DNA of 33,476 bases from Ignavibacteriales bacterium (GCA_016186715.1 JACPLA010000044.1:1-33476); one strand, 5' to 3'; counted from the stretch's first letter, positions 24,296 through 33,127 are shown. Notes: generated by a model not told the origin, from the sequence alone. Made by a program: numbers and translations.

Positions 24296-24559
24296 TTACA
24301 TTCCCTTGAGGCGCTGCTCTGCCACAGCTTTGTCCTCGGCGCATTTCTTCAGTTGTGCATCTCTGTCCGCAACGGTCTTCTGCAGGCCCGCCTTCTCAGA
24401 CTCGAGACTCTGCAGCTGTGTCTCCATCGAAGCCACCTCGGCCTTCAGATCTTCGAGTTGTTTCAGTTCCTCGGCACTGGGTGAGCTAGAGCAACCCGCG
24501 GCAAGGACACCTGCCATCAAAAAAAGGGCACCAAGCGTCAGGCTCATCGACTTCTTCAT
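24296..24559 (-). CDS. Small Lpp-like coiled-coil lipoprotein
   Basis: The 87-residue protein has a lipoprotein signal peptide with lipobox LAAGC (Cys23). The mature part is almost entirely one heptad coiled coil (EELKQLEDLKAEVASMETQL and onward) ending in RLKGM. It resembles Braun-type lipoproteins in size and architecture, but there is no C-terminal lysine for covalent attachment to peptidoglycan, and it has an internal Cys (AQLKKCAED) that could form a disulfide. The start has AAGGAG 8 nt upstream. It has the best promoter in the window (24622-24650), suggesting high expression, and is cotranscribed with the LysM protein. Confidence 0.85.
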   Translation of the reverse strand: MKKSMSLTLGALFLMAGVLAAGCSSSPSAEELKQLEDLKAEVASMETQLQSLESEKAGLQKTVADRDAQLKKCAEDKAVAEQRLKGM

Positions 24560-24621
24560 GTGTCATCTCCTTGAAAGAAAAGGTAAAGATCGGATCTTTC
24601 AGAGTCAAAAATTCCGCTTGC

Positions 24622-24650
24622 ATTATACACAACCGGAGTCCAAAAGTCAA
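24622..24650 (-). promoter_or_regulatory. Near-consensus sigma-70 promoter for the lipoprotein operon
   Basis: On the minus strand TTGACT (24650-24645) and TATAAT (24627-24622) are separated by 17 bp, matching the consensus in all but one base. The start of transcription would be near 24615, giving a leader of about 55 nt. Confidence 0.8.
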
Positions 24651-24662
24651 GAATAATCGTTT

Positions 24663-24684
24663 TTTTGTGAGTTTTCTCACAAAA
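24663..24684 (-). other. Hairpin between radC and the lipoprotein promoter
   Basis: TTTTGTGAG (24663-24671 read on the plus strand) pairs with CTCACAAAA (24676-24684) around a 4-nt loop. It lies a few bases after the radC stop and just before the -35 box. On the minus strand it is followed by A, not T, so it is not a classical terminator for radC. It could be a protein-binding palindrome or an RNA 3'-end stem. Confidence 0.4.
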
Positions 24685-24688
24685 CGTC

Positions 24689-25405
24689 TCAGATCAAACC
24701 CCGCTCTGCAAAGCTGCACGAACCGTCATCGGCGATGATGATATGGTCATGAACCGGTATGCCAAGAATCTTTCCGGCTTCCGCAAGCTGTCGGGTGATC
24801 GCGAGGTCTTCCTGACTCGGTTCGGGATTCCCACTGGGATGGTTGTGGACAAAGACGACGCTTGCCGCTTTTTGTTTAATCGCCTCCGAAAAACATTCGC
24901 GGGGATGCACAAGCGACGAGTTCAGGGTTCCGCTGCTGACACGCAGTTCCCGGAACACCCTGTTCGATGATGAAAGAAGCAAGACCCAGAATTCCTCATG
25001 GTTCAGATCGCGCAGCATCGGACCATAGCGGCCGACAACATCCTCCGGGGATCGCACTATCGGATTCCGGTCGCTTCCGCCGGACGACAGACGCCGGGCA
25101 AGCTCAAAGGCAGCCACCAGCGTCACGGCCCGAACGGTCCCCAACCCGCCATGCTCCAAGTCGGAAACAGAGCACCGGCTCAGATCTTTGAGCGTCCTTT
25201 TTCCGGCGAGAAGTTTTTGTGCTAGGTCGACCGCTGTAGCCCCCCTGCCCCCGGTCCGGAACAAAATCGCCATCAGCTCCGCCTCGCTCAGAGCGGAAGC
25301 ACCGATCCGGATCAGCTTTTCCCTTGGCTGCTCCCCCTTCGGCCACTGTTTGATGGTCGTGTGGTAAAAGGAAGCTTCGAAGATTTTCTGATTCCCCCGT
25401 TTCAT
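24689..25405 (-). CDS. radC: RadC family JAMM-motif protein
   Basis: The 238-residue protein has an N-terminal helix-hairpin-helix-like part (HGGLGTVRAVTLVAAFELARR) and a C-terminal JAB/MPN domain with the complete metal motif HNHPSGNPEPSQED (His187, His189, Asp200) and an upstream catalytic-type glutamate (SEAIKQKA region). Length is standard. The family name reflects an old, incorrect link to DNA repair; biochemical function remains uncertain. Start: ATG at 25405 with GAGGGGG upstream; a TTG six codons earlier is less likely. It lies alone between two 70-80-nt spacers. Confidence 0.93.
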   Translation of the reverse strand: MKRGNQKIFEASFYHTTIKQWPKGEQPREKLIRIGASALSEAELMAILFRTGGRGATAVDLAQKLLAGKRTLKDLSRCSVSDLEHGGLGTVRAVTLVAAFELARRLSSGGSDRNPIVRSPEDVVGRYGPMLRDLNHEEFWVLLLSSSNRVFRELRVSSGTLNSSLVHPRECFSEAIKQKAASVVFVHNHPSGNPEPSQEDLAITRQLAEAGKILGIPVHDHIIIADDGSCSFAERGLI

Positions 25406-25484
25406 AAGACCCCCTCGTGTCAAGTGTCAGAGATGGCAGATTATCGTGGCCACGCTTCGTTAAGCGAACTTGTGAATCGAGACA

Positions 25485-27512
25485 CTAGCGTGTTGTTTGT
25501 TGAACCGGCTCCTCCTCCGGCTCGGAGAGATCGATTTCCCCGATCTTTTGTATCGCCCGCCGCTCAAATCGCAAAAGTGTGAGAAAGGAATTCACCCTGC
25601 TCTCGCCTATCGAGTACGATGTGTGTATCCCGCGCGCTCGACGCAACTGAACCAGAGAAGCGGCAATGTCGTTCCGGCGCGCGCTCCCTCCGGCAATCAC
25701 TTCAAGCAGAAGTTTCATCGAGTCATACCCAAAAAGAGAATTCGTCGTTGGCTTCCTTCCGTACAATTGCTGGTATTTCGCCGTAAAAATCTTATAAGCA
25801 GGATCGGCCTCCTCCACATACGTGTCATACGAATAGACAACGCCGTTCGAATACTCCCTGTTTTGATCCAAATAGGCCAGATCATTCCATTCACCGGTTC
25901 CCAGCAGCTGTGTCTGGAAATTGAAGTACCGTAACTGAGACGTCACGATTCCGATTTCATCCGAAGTGGCAATGGGAAGAAAGATTGCATCAACGTTCGT
26001 GACCGGCATGGCGAGACTGTCATATTTAATGATCCCCCGCTCGGTAGGGATTTTGAGCGAGTCGGCAAGGATTTTTCCGTCGGGCCCGAGGAGTTCCTCC
26101 ACCGGGGCTATGGCTCCACGCTCAACGAGTGAATCCAGCAACCTCGAAGGAACTCCCAGGATCAGGAGTTTCTTCAGATCCTCATAGCTCATTTTTGATG
26201 CAAAGTTAATCACCATTGGCTCGGTCTTGTCCAGTGCCCGTTGTCTCATGGTCGATAGTTGAATGCGGAGATCCGTCGCGCCTGTCGCATACCACTGGAC
26301 GTCGATGATTTCTCCGCCAAGCTTCTGCACTTCATCGAGAAACGCGTCCGCCATGGACTTCGGGATTTGTTCCGCCGGGGATAGGACCGCGAAACGCCGG
26401 GCTCCACGATCGAACGCAAAGCGCGCCATGGACCTGCCACGAACGTCATAATCCGGATTTAACTGGAAAACATATGGCCCGATCGAAGCAATGCCGTTGG
26501 CCGTGGCTGTCGGCGTGAGCATGGGGACGCTCTTTGCATTGGCAATCCCGGCGCACGCGAAGGCTTCATTGCTGAAGACGGGACCCACAATTGCGACAAC
26601 ATTCTCATCGGAGCAGAGTTCTGTGACAAGGCGCGCCGCAACACTCGGATCTCTCTCGGAATCCCGCACTTCCAGGTCTATTTTCGGAAGTTGGACCTGA
26701 TTATACTCTTCAACTGCCTGCTTCATCCCATTCAGGAGTTCGACGCCGAGATCCCTCTGCGAAGGTTGTACAGCCTTAAGCATGAGGGGCACCAGCACCC
26801 CCACCTTGAGCTCTCCGGCCACCTCAATCCGCTCAAGCAGCTCAAGCGCTTTCTGAACGTACAAAATGGAAGGGGGGAACGACGCGACAGGGCGTAAGAT
26901 ATCTTGAGCCGACTTGATGTCTCCTGTCTGGTAAATGCGTTCCGCCAGGCGAACCGTCAGGAGAACCCTCACCGGATCCGATACTCCGTTTCCGAGCAGG
27001 AGCTGCATCTGGGCAATTGTCAGGTAGCTGGCGGCAATCTCGTCGAGAAGTTTTTCCGCCCGCTCGCGCAGTGTTGCGTCGCTTGCGACTTGGTGTGCCA
27101 CGACAAGTTCGGCAGCCGAATCCTCATACCGCAGCATCCGGAAATAGTCAAGCCCCAGAGAATAATGGGCGTCCGGGACGTAGTTGGACTCAGGAAAGAG
27201 ATCGATGAAATTCTTGAGGACGCGCACTGATTCCCGGTAATTGCCGAGGCGGTAATAGGTTTTCCCCGCCATGATCGACGCGCCGGTTGTTCTATGGTTG
27301 GTGGGGAATTCCTTGAGGCAACGCATGAACAGGGCCGCCGCGCTGTCAAACCGGGAGGCCGAAAAGTGCCTCATGGCATCGACAAACACCCGCTCGACGT
27401 CGGGCCGGAAGGCAAGACTGTCAATCTGAAAAGCTCCGGCCGCGGCCGGAACGGTACAACCGAGAAGAAGCAAAAAAAGAGGGGCACGAAGGGTTGCAGA
27501 GCGAATCACCAT
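25485..27512 (-). CDS. LpoA-like exported TPR plus periplasmic-binding-fold protein
   Basis: The 675-residue protein has a short signal peptide with a possible lipobox (LLLG-Cys19), TPR-type repeats (about 40-220, for example GKTYYRLGNYRESVRVLKNF) and a type I periplasmic-binding domain of the LivJ kind (about 235-620: KVGVLVPLM, AIVGPVFSNEAFACA, MLTPTATANGI, FGYDSMKLLLEVI). The order helical repeats plus LivJ-like domain matches LpoA, the lipoprotein that activates the peptidoglycan synthase PBP1A in E. coli. Typical ABC permease partners for amino-acid uptake are absent here, favouring a regulatory role over uptake (inference). The start is ATG at 27512, 6 nt after the stop of the upstream TPR gene, with no clear ribosome site. 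Confidence 0.82.
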   Translation of the reverse strand: MVIRSATLRAPLFLLLLGCTVPAAAGAFQIDSLAFRPDVERVFVDAMRHFSASRFDSAAALFMRCLKEFPTNHRTTGASIMAGKTYYRLGNYRESVRVLKNFIDLFPESNYVPDAHYSLGLDYFRMLRYEDSAAELVVAHQVASDATLRERAEKLLDEIAASYLTIAQMQLLLGNGVSDPVRVLLTVRLAERIYQTGDIKSAQDILRPVASFPPSILYVQKALELLERIEVAGELKVGVLVPLMLKAVQPSQRDLGVELLNGMKQAVEEYNQVQLPKIDLEVRDSERDPSVAARLVTELCSDENVVAIVGPVFSNEAFACAGIANAKSVPMLTPTATANGIASIGPYVFQLNPDYDVRGRSMARFAFDRGARRFAVLSPAEQIPKSMADAFLDEVQKLGGEIIDVQWYATGATDLRIQLSTMRQRALDKTEPMVINFASKMSYEDLKKLLILGVPSRLLDSLVERGAIAPVEELLGPDGKILADSLKIPTERGIIKYDSLAMPVTNVDAIFLPIATSDEIGIVTSQLRYFNFQTQLLGTGEWNDLAYLDQNREYSNGVVYSYDTYVEEADPAYKIFTAKYQQLYGRKPTTNSLFGYDSMKLLLEVIAGGSARRNDIAASLVQLRRARGIHTSYSIGESRVNSFLTLLRFERRAIQKIGEIDLSEPEEEPVQQTTR

Positions 27513-27518
27513 GGGACA

Positions 27519-28424
27519 CTATGACCGGGATTTCGCCATGAGATGGAGCTCCTCTTTTCCCCGCAGCGCCTTGGCGTTCCGGGGTTCCAGAGACAGGGCC
27601 CTCTCAAAACATTCCGAGGCGGTCTCGGAGTCCCCCCGGCGGAGATACAAGGTTCCCACGTTGGCAATCGCATCCGTCAGCTGCGGATTTAGCTCCAAGG
27701 ATTTGCGCAGATAGCGTTCAGCCTCCTCGTAGCGCTCCAACGCGAGAAGAACTTCGCCGCACATTTGCCATCCGTTCGGCTCGTTTGGATCCATTTCGAC
27801 CGCGGAGACGAATTCATCATAAGCACCTGCCCATTGTCTCCGTCGCGCGAACGCGAGACCGAGAAGATAATGGCCAATCCACGAAGAGGGATCGTCGACA
27901 ATCGCCTGTTTCAACACTGTAATGGCTTCCGGGAGGACATTCCGCCGGAGAAGCAGCTCACCCAGCGATTCGTTGATCTTCGGGAATTGAGGATCAATGC
28001 GTTTGGTCTTTCGGAAATGGGATTCGGCCAGCTTAAAGTTCCCGCGGGAGAAATAACACAGGGCAATGTTGAACTCCAAATGCGAACGGAGTGTGAGAGA
28101 AAGTTGCCGCTCGTGTACAAGAAGCTGTTTGTAGTACGTCAGGGCGCGGTTGGAGTCGCCGCACCTGAAATACAGATTCCCCAGAAGAAACGTGATCTTG
28201 TTCGGATCGTTACTGCGGCTCATGGCTCGCTGCAGAACGTTTTCTGCCGCCTGGTATTGCCTGAGTTCCGAGTACACGTGGGACAGTTCCACCCACGCCG
28301 ATTCCAGCTCCGGGGCCGCCTCCGTGATGCGACGATACATCTGTGACGCATGGAGCAGTTTTCGCTCCTCGACGTACCCGCGTGCCTGTTCCAACATCTG
28401 GGAAAGTGTCGGTTCGTCAATCAT
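27519..28424 (-). CDS. Tetratricopeptide repeat protein
   Basis: The 301-residue protein consists of about seven to eight TPR units from end to end, such as AWVELSHVYSELRQYQAAENVL, IGHYLLGLAFARRRQW and AIANVGTLYLRRGDSETASE. It has no signal peptide or membrane segment, so it is probably cytoplasmic. No enzymatic domain is visible. It lies directly upstream of the LpoA-like gene (6-nt gap) and 38 nt after the ABC permease gene; it may serve as an assembly scaffold for neighbours, but that is inference. The ATG at 28424 lacks a recognisable ribosome site. Confidence 0.85.
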   Translation of the reverse strand: MIDEPTLSQMLEQARGYVEERKLLHASQMYRRITEAAPELESAWVELSHVYSELRQYQAAENVLQRAMSRSNDPNKITFLLGNLYFRCGDSNRALTYYKQLLVHERQLSLTLRSHLEFNIALCYFSRGNFKLAESHFRKTKRIDPQFPKINESLGELLLRRNVLPEAITVLKQAIVDDPSSWIGHYLLGLAFARRRQWAGAYDEFVSAVEMDPNEPNGWQMCGEVLLALERYEEAERYLRKSLELNPQLTDAIANVGTLYLRRGDSETASECFERALSLEPRNAKALRGKEELHLMAKSRS

Positions 28425-28462
28425 ACCGGTTGAAGATAGTTATTGACGTTTTGAATTGCAAT

Positions 28463-30166
28463 TCAGAAGTCCCTCTTGAGCGACCGGTAGCCGACGATGA
28501 GACCAAAACTCACCAGCGCTCCCGACACGATGCTGAAGACGATGGTGGGCGGAATGATCCGGTCGGGGGGAAAGAACCTCCGGTAGAAGATTGCATCAAA
28601 GTGTCCGGTGATAGGAAACACGATGAGAGCGACGAGAATAATCAGATACACGAGGGTAAACAGAAATGTGAGGGTTGCTCCCTGAGAAGACGCGATGCGG
28701 ATGGGGTTTTTTTCCTGATAGTTCACAAAGTAACTCCCAAACCCGACGTTCAAAGCGGTCATCGTGATGGAAATCCAAAACGCGCTGTAGAGGCCGAACC
28801 AGAGCAGGACCCGGTTAGTGGGGGTTAAGCGGACGAAAGGGAGGTTCGAAAAATATGCTACTACGAGCGCCAGCAGCAGCACCAGGGAAAAACCGATCGC
28901 AAACTTGATCCAATAAATCCTCCCTGTGGCGATCGGCATGCTGCGGAGGGCCCAGAACGAACGTCCCTCCAGGCTGATCAGCGGAAACGCGAACCGCAAA
29001 GCGAGGGAGGCAGAGAGGAATCCTCCGAACGCGAACAGGACAAGATACGTCAACGCCGGAAGTTCAGCAACGCGCAGAATGAAATTCAGTCCCCGGATAC
29101 TGCTCACAAAAACGGAGATCAAAACGACCATGACGCCCAGATGGATCCACTGGCTGGGCTCACGGAAAAACGTCAGAAATTCCTTCTTCAGGAGCGATTC
29201 GGTTTGAAAGCCGAAGATGGAGTCTTTCTTGAAATCAAGAAAAAATGGCTTGGGATGTGCACGTTGCGTATTGGACTCTGCCTGAACCTGAAAGGTCACG
29301 AGCCAGCTTTTATAATAGAAGCGATTGGCCACGATCAGACATACCACAAACAATCCGGCCGCGACCAGGACGAGCAGGAGAGCCATGGGAAGGCCGCGTT
29401 CGATCTCTCCCCGCGAGAGAAAGAAAAGGAACTCCGCAAGCCAGTGGCTCGGAAGAAACCTTGCAAACAGGGGATCGAGCTGAGCAAGGTTGATGTCGAC
29501 GTTTGGATAATATTTTGCCGTTTCCTCAATGAGCTTGACGGGGTTGGAGAATTTGAAGAAGGTGTACACAAAAATCAAATATAGTCCGCTCAGCAGGGCC
29601 ATCACGCGCCTGAAGCCGATCTTCCCTGCCACTTTCATCAAAGCCATCAGAATCAGCACAGCCAGACAGGCCGAAAGAAACATGAAAGGAATGAGCAAAA
29701 ACACCATTAACCCGATAATTCCGTACCACGAATAGCCCAGATAGGACCCGTAGCCGACCAGCACCATAAACGCCACCAGAAAGAGGGTTGTCGAGCTGTA
29801 CAGGAAGTTGTCCAGGAACTTCAAGACAAAGATCGTTGAATACCGGACGGGCTTTGTGAGAAGGTACGCGACTTCCGGAGAGCGGTAGAGCGTTGCATAC
29901 GAGACAATGATATTCCCCAGATTGACAGAAACAAAGAACACGAACAGAATCATCGAGATAAATCGATGGAAGAGGAAGAGACCGATCCTGGACTGTTCGA
30001 GGACGTAGCGTGTGATTTCATGGGAAAGAAAATACGCTCCCGCCGCAAATCCTCCGAACACCAGCAGAGAACCGAGGCCGCGCACCACGGAAACAAAACG
30101 GAGGTCAAACGTTGTTTTGAAAAACGAAATGACCTTGTACCGGAGAATGTGGAAGAAGAGACGCAT
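28463..30166 (-). CDS. ABC-2-type exporter membrane subunit
   Basis: The 567-residue protein has about twelve membrane segments grouped in two halves separated by a cytoplasmic region containing FFLDFKKDSIFGFQTESLLKK and EFLTFFREPSQW, typical of the putative ABC exporter family. Each half starts with an amphipathic segment like an ABC-2 coupling helix (for example SPEVAYLLTKPVRYSTIFVLKF and GRSFWALRSMPIATGRIYWIK). It is 2 nt from the ATPase gene upstream, and the two should form one exporter. The substrate is unknown. Confidence 0.83.
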   Translation of the reverse strand: MRLFFHILRYKVISFFKTTFDLRFVSVVRGLGSLLVFGGFAAGAYFLSHEITRYVLEQSRIGLFLFHRFISMILFVFFVSVNLGNIIVSYATLYRSPEVAYLLTKPVRYSTIFVLKFLDNFLYSSTTLFLVAFMVLVGYGSYLGYSWYGIIGLMVFLLIPFMFLSACLAVLILMALMKVAGKIGFRRVMALLSGLYLIFVYTFFKFSNPVKLIEETAKYYPNVDINLAQLDPLFARFLPSHWLAEFLFFLSRGEIERGLPMALLLVLVAAGLFVVCLIVANRFYYKSWLVTFQVQAESNTQRAHPKPFFLDFKKDSIFGFQTESLLKKEFLTFFREPSQWIHLGVMVVLISVFVSSIRGLNFILRVAELPALTYLVLFAFGGFLSASLALRFAFPLISLEGRSFWALRSMPIATGRIYWIKFAIGFSLVLLLALVVAYFSNLPFVRLTPTNRVLLWFGLYSAFWISITMTALNVGFGSYFVNYQEKNPIRIASSQGATLTFLFTLVYLIILVALIVFPITGHFDAIFYRRFFPPDRIIPPTIVFSIVSGALVSFGLIVGYRSLKRDF

Positions 30167-30168
30167 CG

Positions 30169-30888
30169 CTACTTTGTCAGCTCGAGGAAGACCGACTCAA
30201 ACTTCCCGTCATATTGTTTTTTGTACGCTTCAAGCTTTTCAAGCGTATCCATGAAAATCAACCGACCGTTCTTGATGATGCCGATACGGTCGCAGAGCTC
30301 TTCGGCAACCTGAAGGCTGTGCGTGGACATGAACACGGCCGCTCCTCCGCGCGCCTTTTGCCTCAAGGTTTCTTTGACAATCTTGGCGCTCCGCGGATCC
30401 AAGCCAACCATCGGCTCATCGATCACAATGACTTTTGGATGATGAACCAGCGCTGATGCGATTGTGATCCGCTGGCGCATCCCCAGTGAGTAATCCTCGG
30501 TTCGCTTGTCGACCCAGTCTCCGATTTCAAAGTGGGCGATCAGATCTTCGATGACCCTCGCGATTTCGGGTTTTTCCTGTTTGAACAATCCTCCCACAAA
30601 GTAAAGGAACTCCCGCCCGGTAAGCTTGTCGTAGAGAAAAGGCTGATCCGGAATGTACCCCAGGGTCAACTTGGCCATGAGAGGCTCGCGGACCGTATCG
30701 TGGCCGTTGATCAGAATGGTACCGCTTGAAGGAGTGAACAATCCTGCAATCATCTTGATCGTTGTCGTTTTCCCCGCGCCGTTCGGGCCAAGGAATCCGA
30801 AAAACTCCCCGGACCGCACGGCCAACGAAAGATCCTCAACGGCGGCAAAACTTCCGAATTTCTTGGTCACCTTGCGGAGTTCGAGCAT
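30169..30888 (-). CDS. ABC transporter ATP-binding protein
   Basis: The 239-residue ATPase has all the expected motifs: Walker A GPNGAGKT (34-41), Q-loop near residue 82 (YIPDQP), signature YSLGMRQR (133-140, the ABC-2 variant of LSGGQ), Walker B VIVIDEP (153-159), D-loop GLDPRS and switch His190. It matches the CcmA/drug-exporter subfamily. It is the motor for the membrane subunit 2 nt downstream. The start ATG at 30888 has no strong ribosome site. Confidence 0.94.
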   Translation of the reverse strand: MLELRKVTKKFGSFAAVEDLSLAVRSGEFFGFLGPNGAGKTTTIKMIAGLFTPSSGTILINGHDTVREPLMAKLTLGYIPDQPFLYDKLTGREFLYFVGGLFKQEKPEIARVIEDLIAHFEIGDWVDKRTEDYSLGMRQRITIASALVHHPKVIVIDEPMVGLDPRSAKIVKETLRQKARGGAAVFMSTHSLQVAEELCDRIGIIKNGRLIFMDTLEKLEAYKKQYDGKFESVFLELTK

Positions 30889-30933
30889 GAGAGGAGATTA
30901 GTTGAATGATTGAAATAGTTATTGGTGATTGGT

Positions 30934-30980
30934 CTCTGACTTCCGACTTCTGACTTCCGACTTCCGACCTCCGACCTCTC
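30934..30980. repeat. Tandem GACTTCC heptamer repeat
   Basis: A 7-bp word (GACTTCC, with GACTTCT and GACCTCC variants) repeats about six times in tandem immediately after the guaA stop and before the ABC operon. It is preceded at 30919-30935 by ATTGGTGATTGGTC. No gene or terminator structure is visible. Confidence 0.75.
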
Positions 30981-30985
30981 CCCCA

Positions 30986-32554
30986 CTACTCCCACTCGAT
31001 CGTCGACGGCGGTTTTGAGCTGACGTCAAAGACTACGCGGTTCACTCCCCGAACCTCATTGATGATCCTGTTCGACGCGGAGGCCAGGAGATCGTGCGGC
31101 AAGCGCGCCCAGTCGGCTGTCATCCCGTCGACACTGGTCACAGCCCGGAGTGCAACGGTGGACTCGTATGTTCTCCCATCGCCCATGACTCCCACCGATT
31201 GCACGGGAAGAAGAACGGCAAACGCCTGCCAAAGCTGGTCATATAAGCCGGCTTTCCGGACCTCCTGAACAAAAATATCGTCAGCTGATCGCACGATTGC
31301 CAGTTTTTCCTTCGTGATCTCCCCAAGGACGCGCACCGCGAATCCCGGGCCAGGAAACGGATGCCTCCGAATCAGTTCTTCCGATATCCCCAGGTGCTTC
31401 CCCACGGCGCGAACCTCATCCTTGAAAAGCTCTCGAAAAGGCTCCACCAGCCTGAAATTCATTGTCTCCGGGAGGCCCCCCACATTGTGGTGCGTCTTGA
31501 TCGTGACGGACGGACCTTTGAAAGACACCGATTCGATCACATCAGGGTACAGAGTTCCCTGAGCAAGAAACTCGAATCTTCCCTTCCGCTGCGCTTCGGA
31601 ATCGCTTTCAATCTTCTTCGCATGCTCCTCAAAAACGTCGATGAACGTCTTGCCGATAATCTTGCGCTTCTGTTCCGGATCAGTGACACCCCTCAGCCGG
31701 CTTAGGAAAATATCCGACGCATCAACAAAGGTGAGATCGATCCGAAAAGTCTTCCGGAACGTCTCCACGACCAGATCGCTTTCTTTCGTGCGCATCAGGC
31801 CGTTATTGATATGAACACAATGGAGCCTGTCTCCGATGGCTTTGTGCAAAAGGACCGCCGCGACGGAAGAGTCGACTCCCCCGCTCAACGCACACAACAC
31901 GCGGGACGTTCCCACCTTGCTCTTGATCTCAGCCACAGCCTGATCGATGAACGCGGACGAGGTCCAATTGCCCTTTGCCTGGCAGACGTTCAACGCAAAA
32001 TTCGACAGGATCTTCGTACCGTCGGGAGTGTGGACAACCTCAGGATGAAATTGCACGCCGAAAATCTTGCGCGCAGGATTCCGGATGGCACAAATGGGCG
32101 CGTTGCTGGTGTGGCCGATCGGCTCAAATCCGGGTGGAATCTCGCTTAAGGCGTCGCCATGACTCATCCAGACGGTTGTTTCACCATCGAGCCCGGCAAA
32201 GAGATCGTCCCGGCTGTCGATGACGAGGTTCGCCTTCCCGAATTCCCTGCGGGCCGAAGGATCCACCCTTCCGCCGAATTGATCCGCAATGAGCTGCAGA
32301 CCGTAACAAATGCCGAGGACGGGAACACCCAGATTAAAGATCTGCCCGGAAGACTTCGGCGCGTTCTTGTCGGAGACGCTCGAAGGACTGCCGGAGAGAA
32401 TGACGCCCAGAGGTTTTCGTTCCCTGATTTTTTCAACCGGATAGTTAAACGGATGGATTTCAGAATAGACTCCCAGTTCGCGGATCCTGCGGGCGATCAG
32501 CTGGGTGTACTGAGAGCCGAAGTCGAGGACAAGCAGCCATTCATCGTGTTGCAT
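30986..32554 (-). CDS. guaA: GMP synthase (glutamine-hydrolysing)
   Basis: The 522-residue enzyme has an N-terminal class I glutamine amidotransferase domain (nucleophile Cys83 in GICYGLQL, His170 and Glu172 in FHPEV), the ATP pyrophosphatase P-loop SGGVDSS (224-230) and the C-terminal dimerisation domain ending PPSTIEWE. It converts XMP to GMP with ATP and glutamine. Length is standard. The ATG at 32554 has no obvious ribosome site. The gene stands 83 nt after the 61-residue hypothetical gene and is followed by a tandem-repeat spacer. Confidence 0.97.
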   Translation of the reverse strand: MQHDEWLLVLDFGSQYTQLIARRIRELGVYSEIHPFNYPVEKIRERKPLGVILSGSPSSVSDKNAPKSSGQIFNLGVPVLGICYGLQLIADQFGGRVDPSARREFGKANLVIDSRDDLFAGLDGETTVWMSHGDALSEIPPGFEPIGHTSNAPICAIRNPARKIFGVQFHPEVVHTPDGTKILSNFALNVCQAKGNWTSSAFIDQAVAEIKSKVGTSRVLCALSGGVDSSVAAVLLHKAIGDRLHCVHINNGLMRTKESDLVVETFRKTFRIDLTFVDASDIFLSRLRGVTDPEQKRKIIGKTFIDVFEEHAKKIESDSEAQRKGRFEFLAQGTLYPDVIESVSFKGPSVTIKTHHNVGGLPETMNFRLVEPFRELFKDEVRAVGKHLGISEELIRRHPFPGPGFAVRVLGEITKEKLAIVRSADDIFVQEVRKAGLYDQLWQAFAVLLPVQSVGVMGDGRTYESTVALRAVTSVDGMTADWARLPHDLLASASNRIINEVRGVNRVVFDVSSKPPSTIEWE

Positions 32555-32637
32555 GGATCAAATGTAGCGAAAATTCTTCGATTCCCAAAGAACGATAGCC
32601 CGGCCGCTGCACAATTGCATCGTCTCTACGATCCCAG

Positions 32638-32823
32638 CTATTTGGTTTTTTTCATCATCCTCTTTACCGCGTCCATGACCTCGTGCGTAAACCTCTGCCG
32701 CTCATTCTCGTTTCGAATATTAAGCAAATACTCCCTTTGGTCCTCAAGATACTTGCGTACCTCATCATCGACCTGTGACCAGACTTCTTTCTTGAACCAG
32801 TCGTACGTTTCCAGGGCGGGCAT
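32638..32823 (-). CDS. Small hypothetical charged protein
   Basis: This 61-residue protein begins MPALETYDWFKKEVWSQVDD and is rich in Glu, Arg and Lys, predicted mostly helical (LNIRNENERQRFTHEVMDAV). It ends with MKKTK. The ATG at 32823 has a good GGAGAAGG ribosome site. A longer in-frame start at 32910 runs into a repeat-containing spacer and is not used. I do not recognise the family. It is not a membrane or secreted protein. It may be cotranscribed with guaA. Confidence 0.6.
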   Translation of the reverse strand: MPALETYDWFKKEVWSQVDDEVRKYLEDQREYLLNIRNENERQRFTHEVMDAVKRMMKKTK

Positions 32824-32892
32824 AGTCCTTCTCCGGCTGAGAGCTCGTCTGAAATTGAAACTTTTTCTTCCTTGAATCAATATGTGAAACAA

Positions 32893-32962
32893 GCTCCTCG
32901 TGACCTTCATGTCCTTGCGTTCCTCTTTAATGTTGATCGCAAAGACACCAGGAGCACGAAGG
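32893..32962. repeat. Degenerate inverted word repeat
   Basis: GCTCCTCGTGACCTT at 32893-32907 is matched in inverted order by AAAGACACCAGGAGC at 32941-32955 (12 of 15), and CCTTC...TTGCG words recur inverted around it up to CGAAGG at 32962. It belongs to the same class of spacer repeats seen elsewhere in the window. Confidence 0.45.
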
Positions 32963-33070
32963 ATCTAAGCACTCCCGACCTGTATTCTCCTGTCAACCTG
33001 ATGAAGTCTGGATACTACACTCGCCCTTGTGAAGATTTTACAAACTTGTATTTTTGGGCCATTTTGTGGC

Positions 33071-33086
33071 TGGCATACACCTTGCT
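33071..33086 (+). promoter_or_regulatory. Candidate sigma-54 promoter
   Basis: TGGCATACACCTTGCT matches the -24/-12 consensus TGGCAC-N5-TTGCW, with the invariant GG and GC separated by exactly 10 bp. Transcription would begin near 33097, about 30 nt before the ATG at 33128, and GAGG lies in that leader. If correct, the gene needs RpoN and an enhancer-binding activator. Confidence 0.6.
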
Positions 33087-33127
33087 TTCTTGCTCGTTTG
33101 AGACAGTTCACAGGATTGAGGTCCACG

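Larger units (their letters stand above)
32824..33127. other. Divergent intergenic region
   Basis: This 304-nt stretch separates the minus-strand small gene from the plus-strand DUF6600-like gene. It contains a degenerate inverted word repeat (32893-32907 against 32941-32955, 12 of 15 bases) and the candidate sigma-54 promoter at 33071-33086. An open frame crossing it on the plus strand lacks coding character. Confidence 0.6.

Noticed and set aside
25406-25484. Spacer between radC and the LpoA-like gene, with AAGCG/CGCTT-type stem and AGTGTC/GACACT inverted ends
   Set aside because: The stems are short, there is no T-run, and I could not support a terminator, operator or mobile-element end from this alone.
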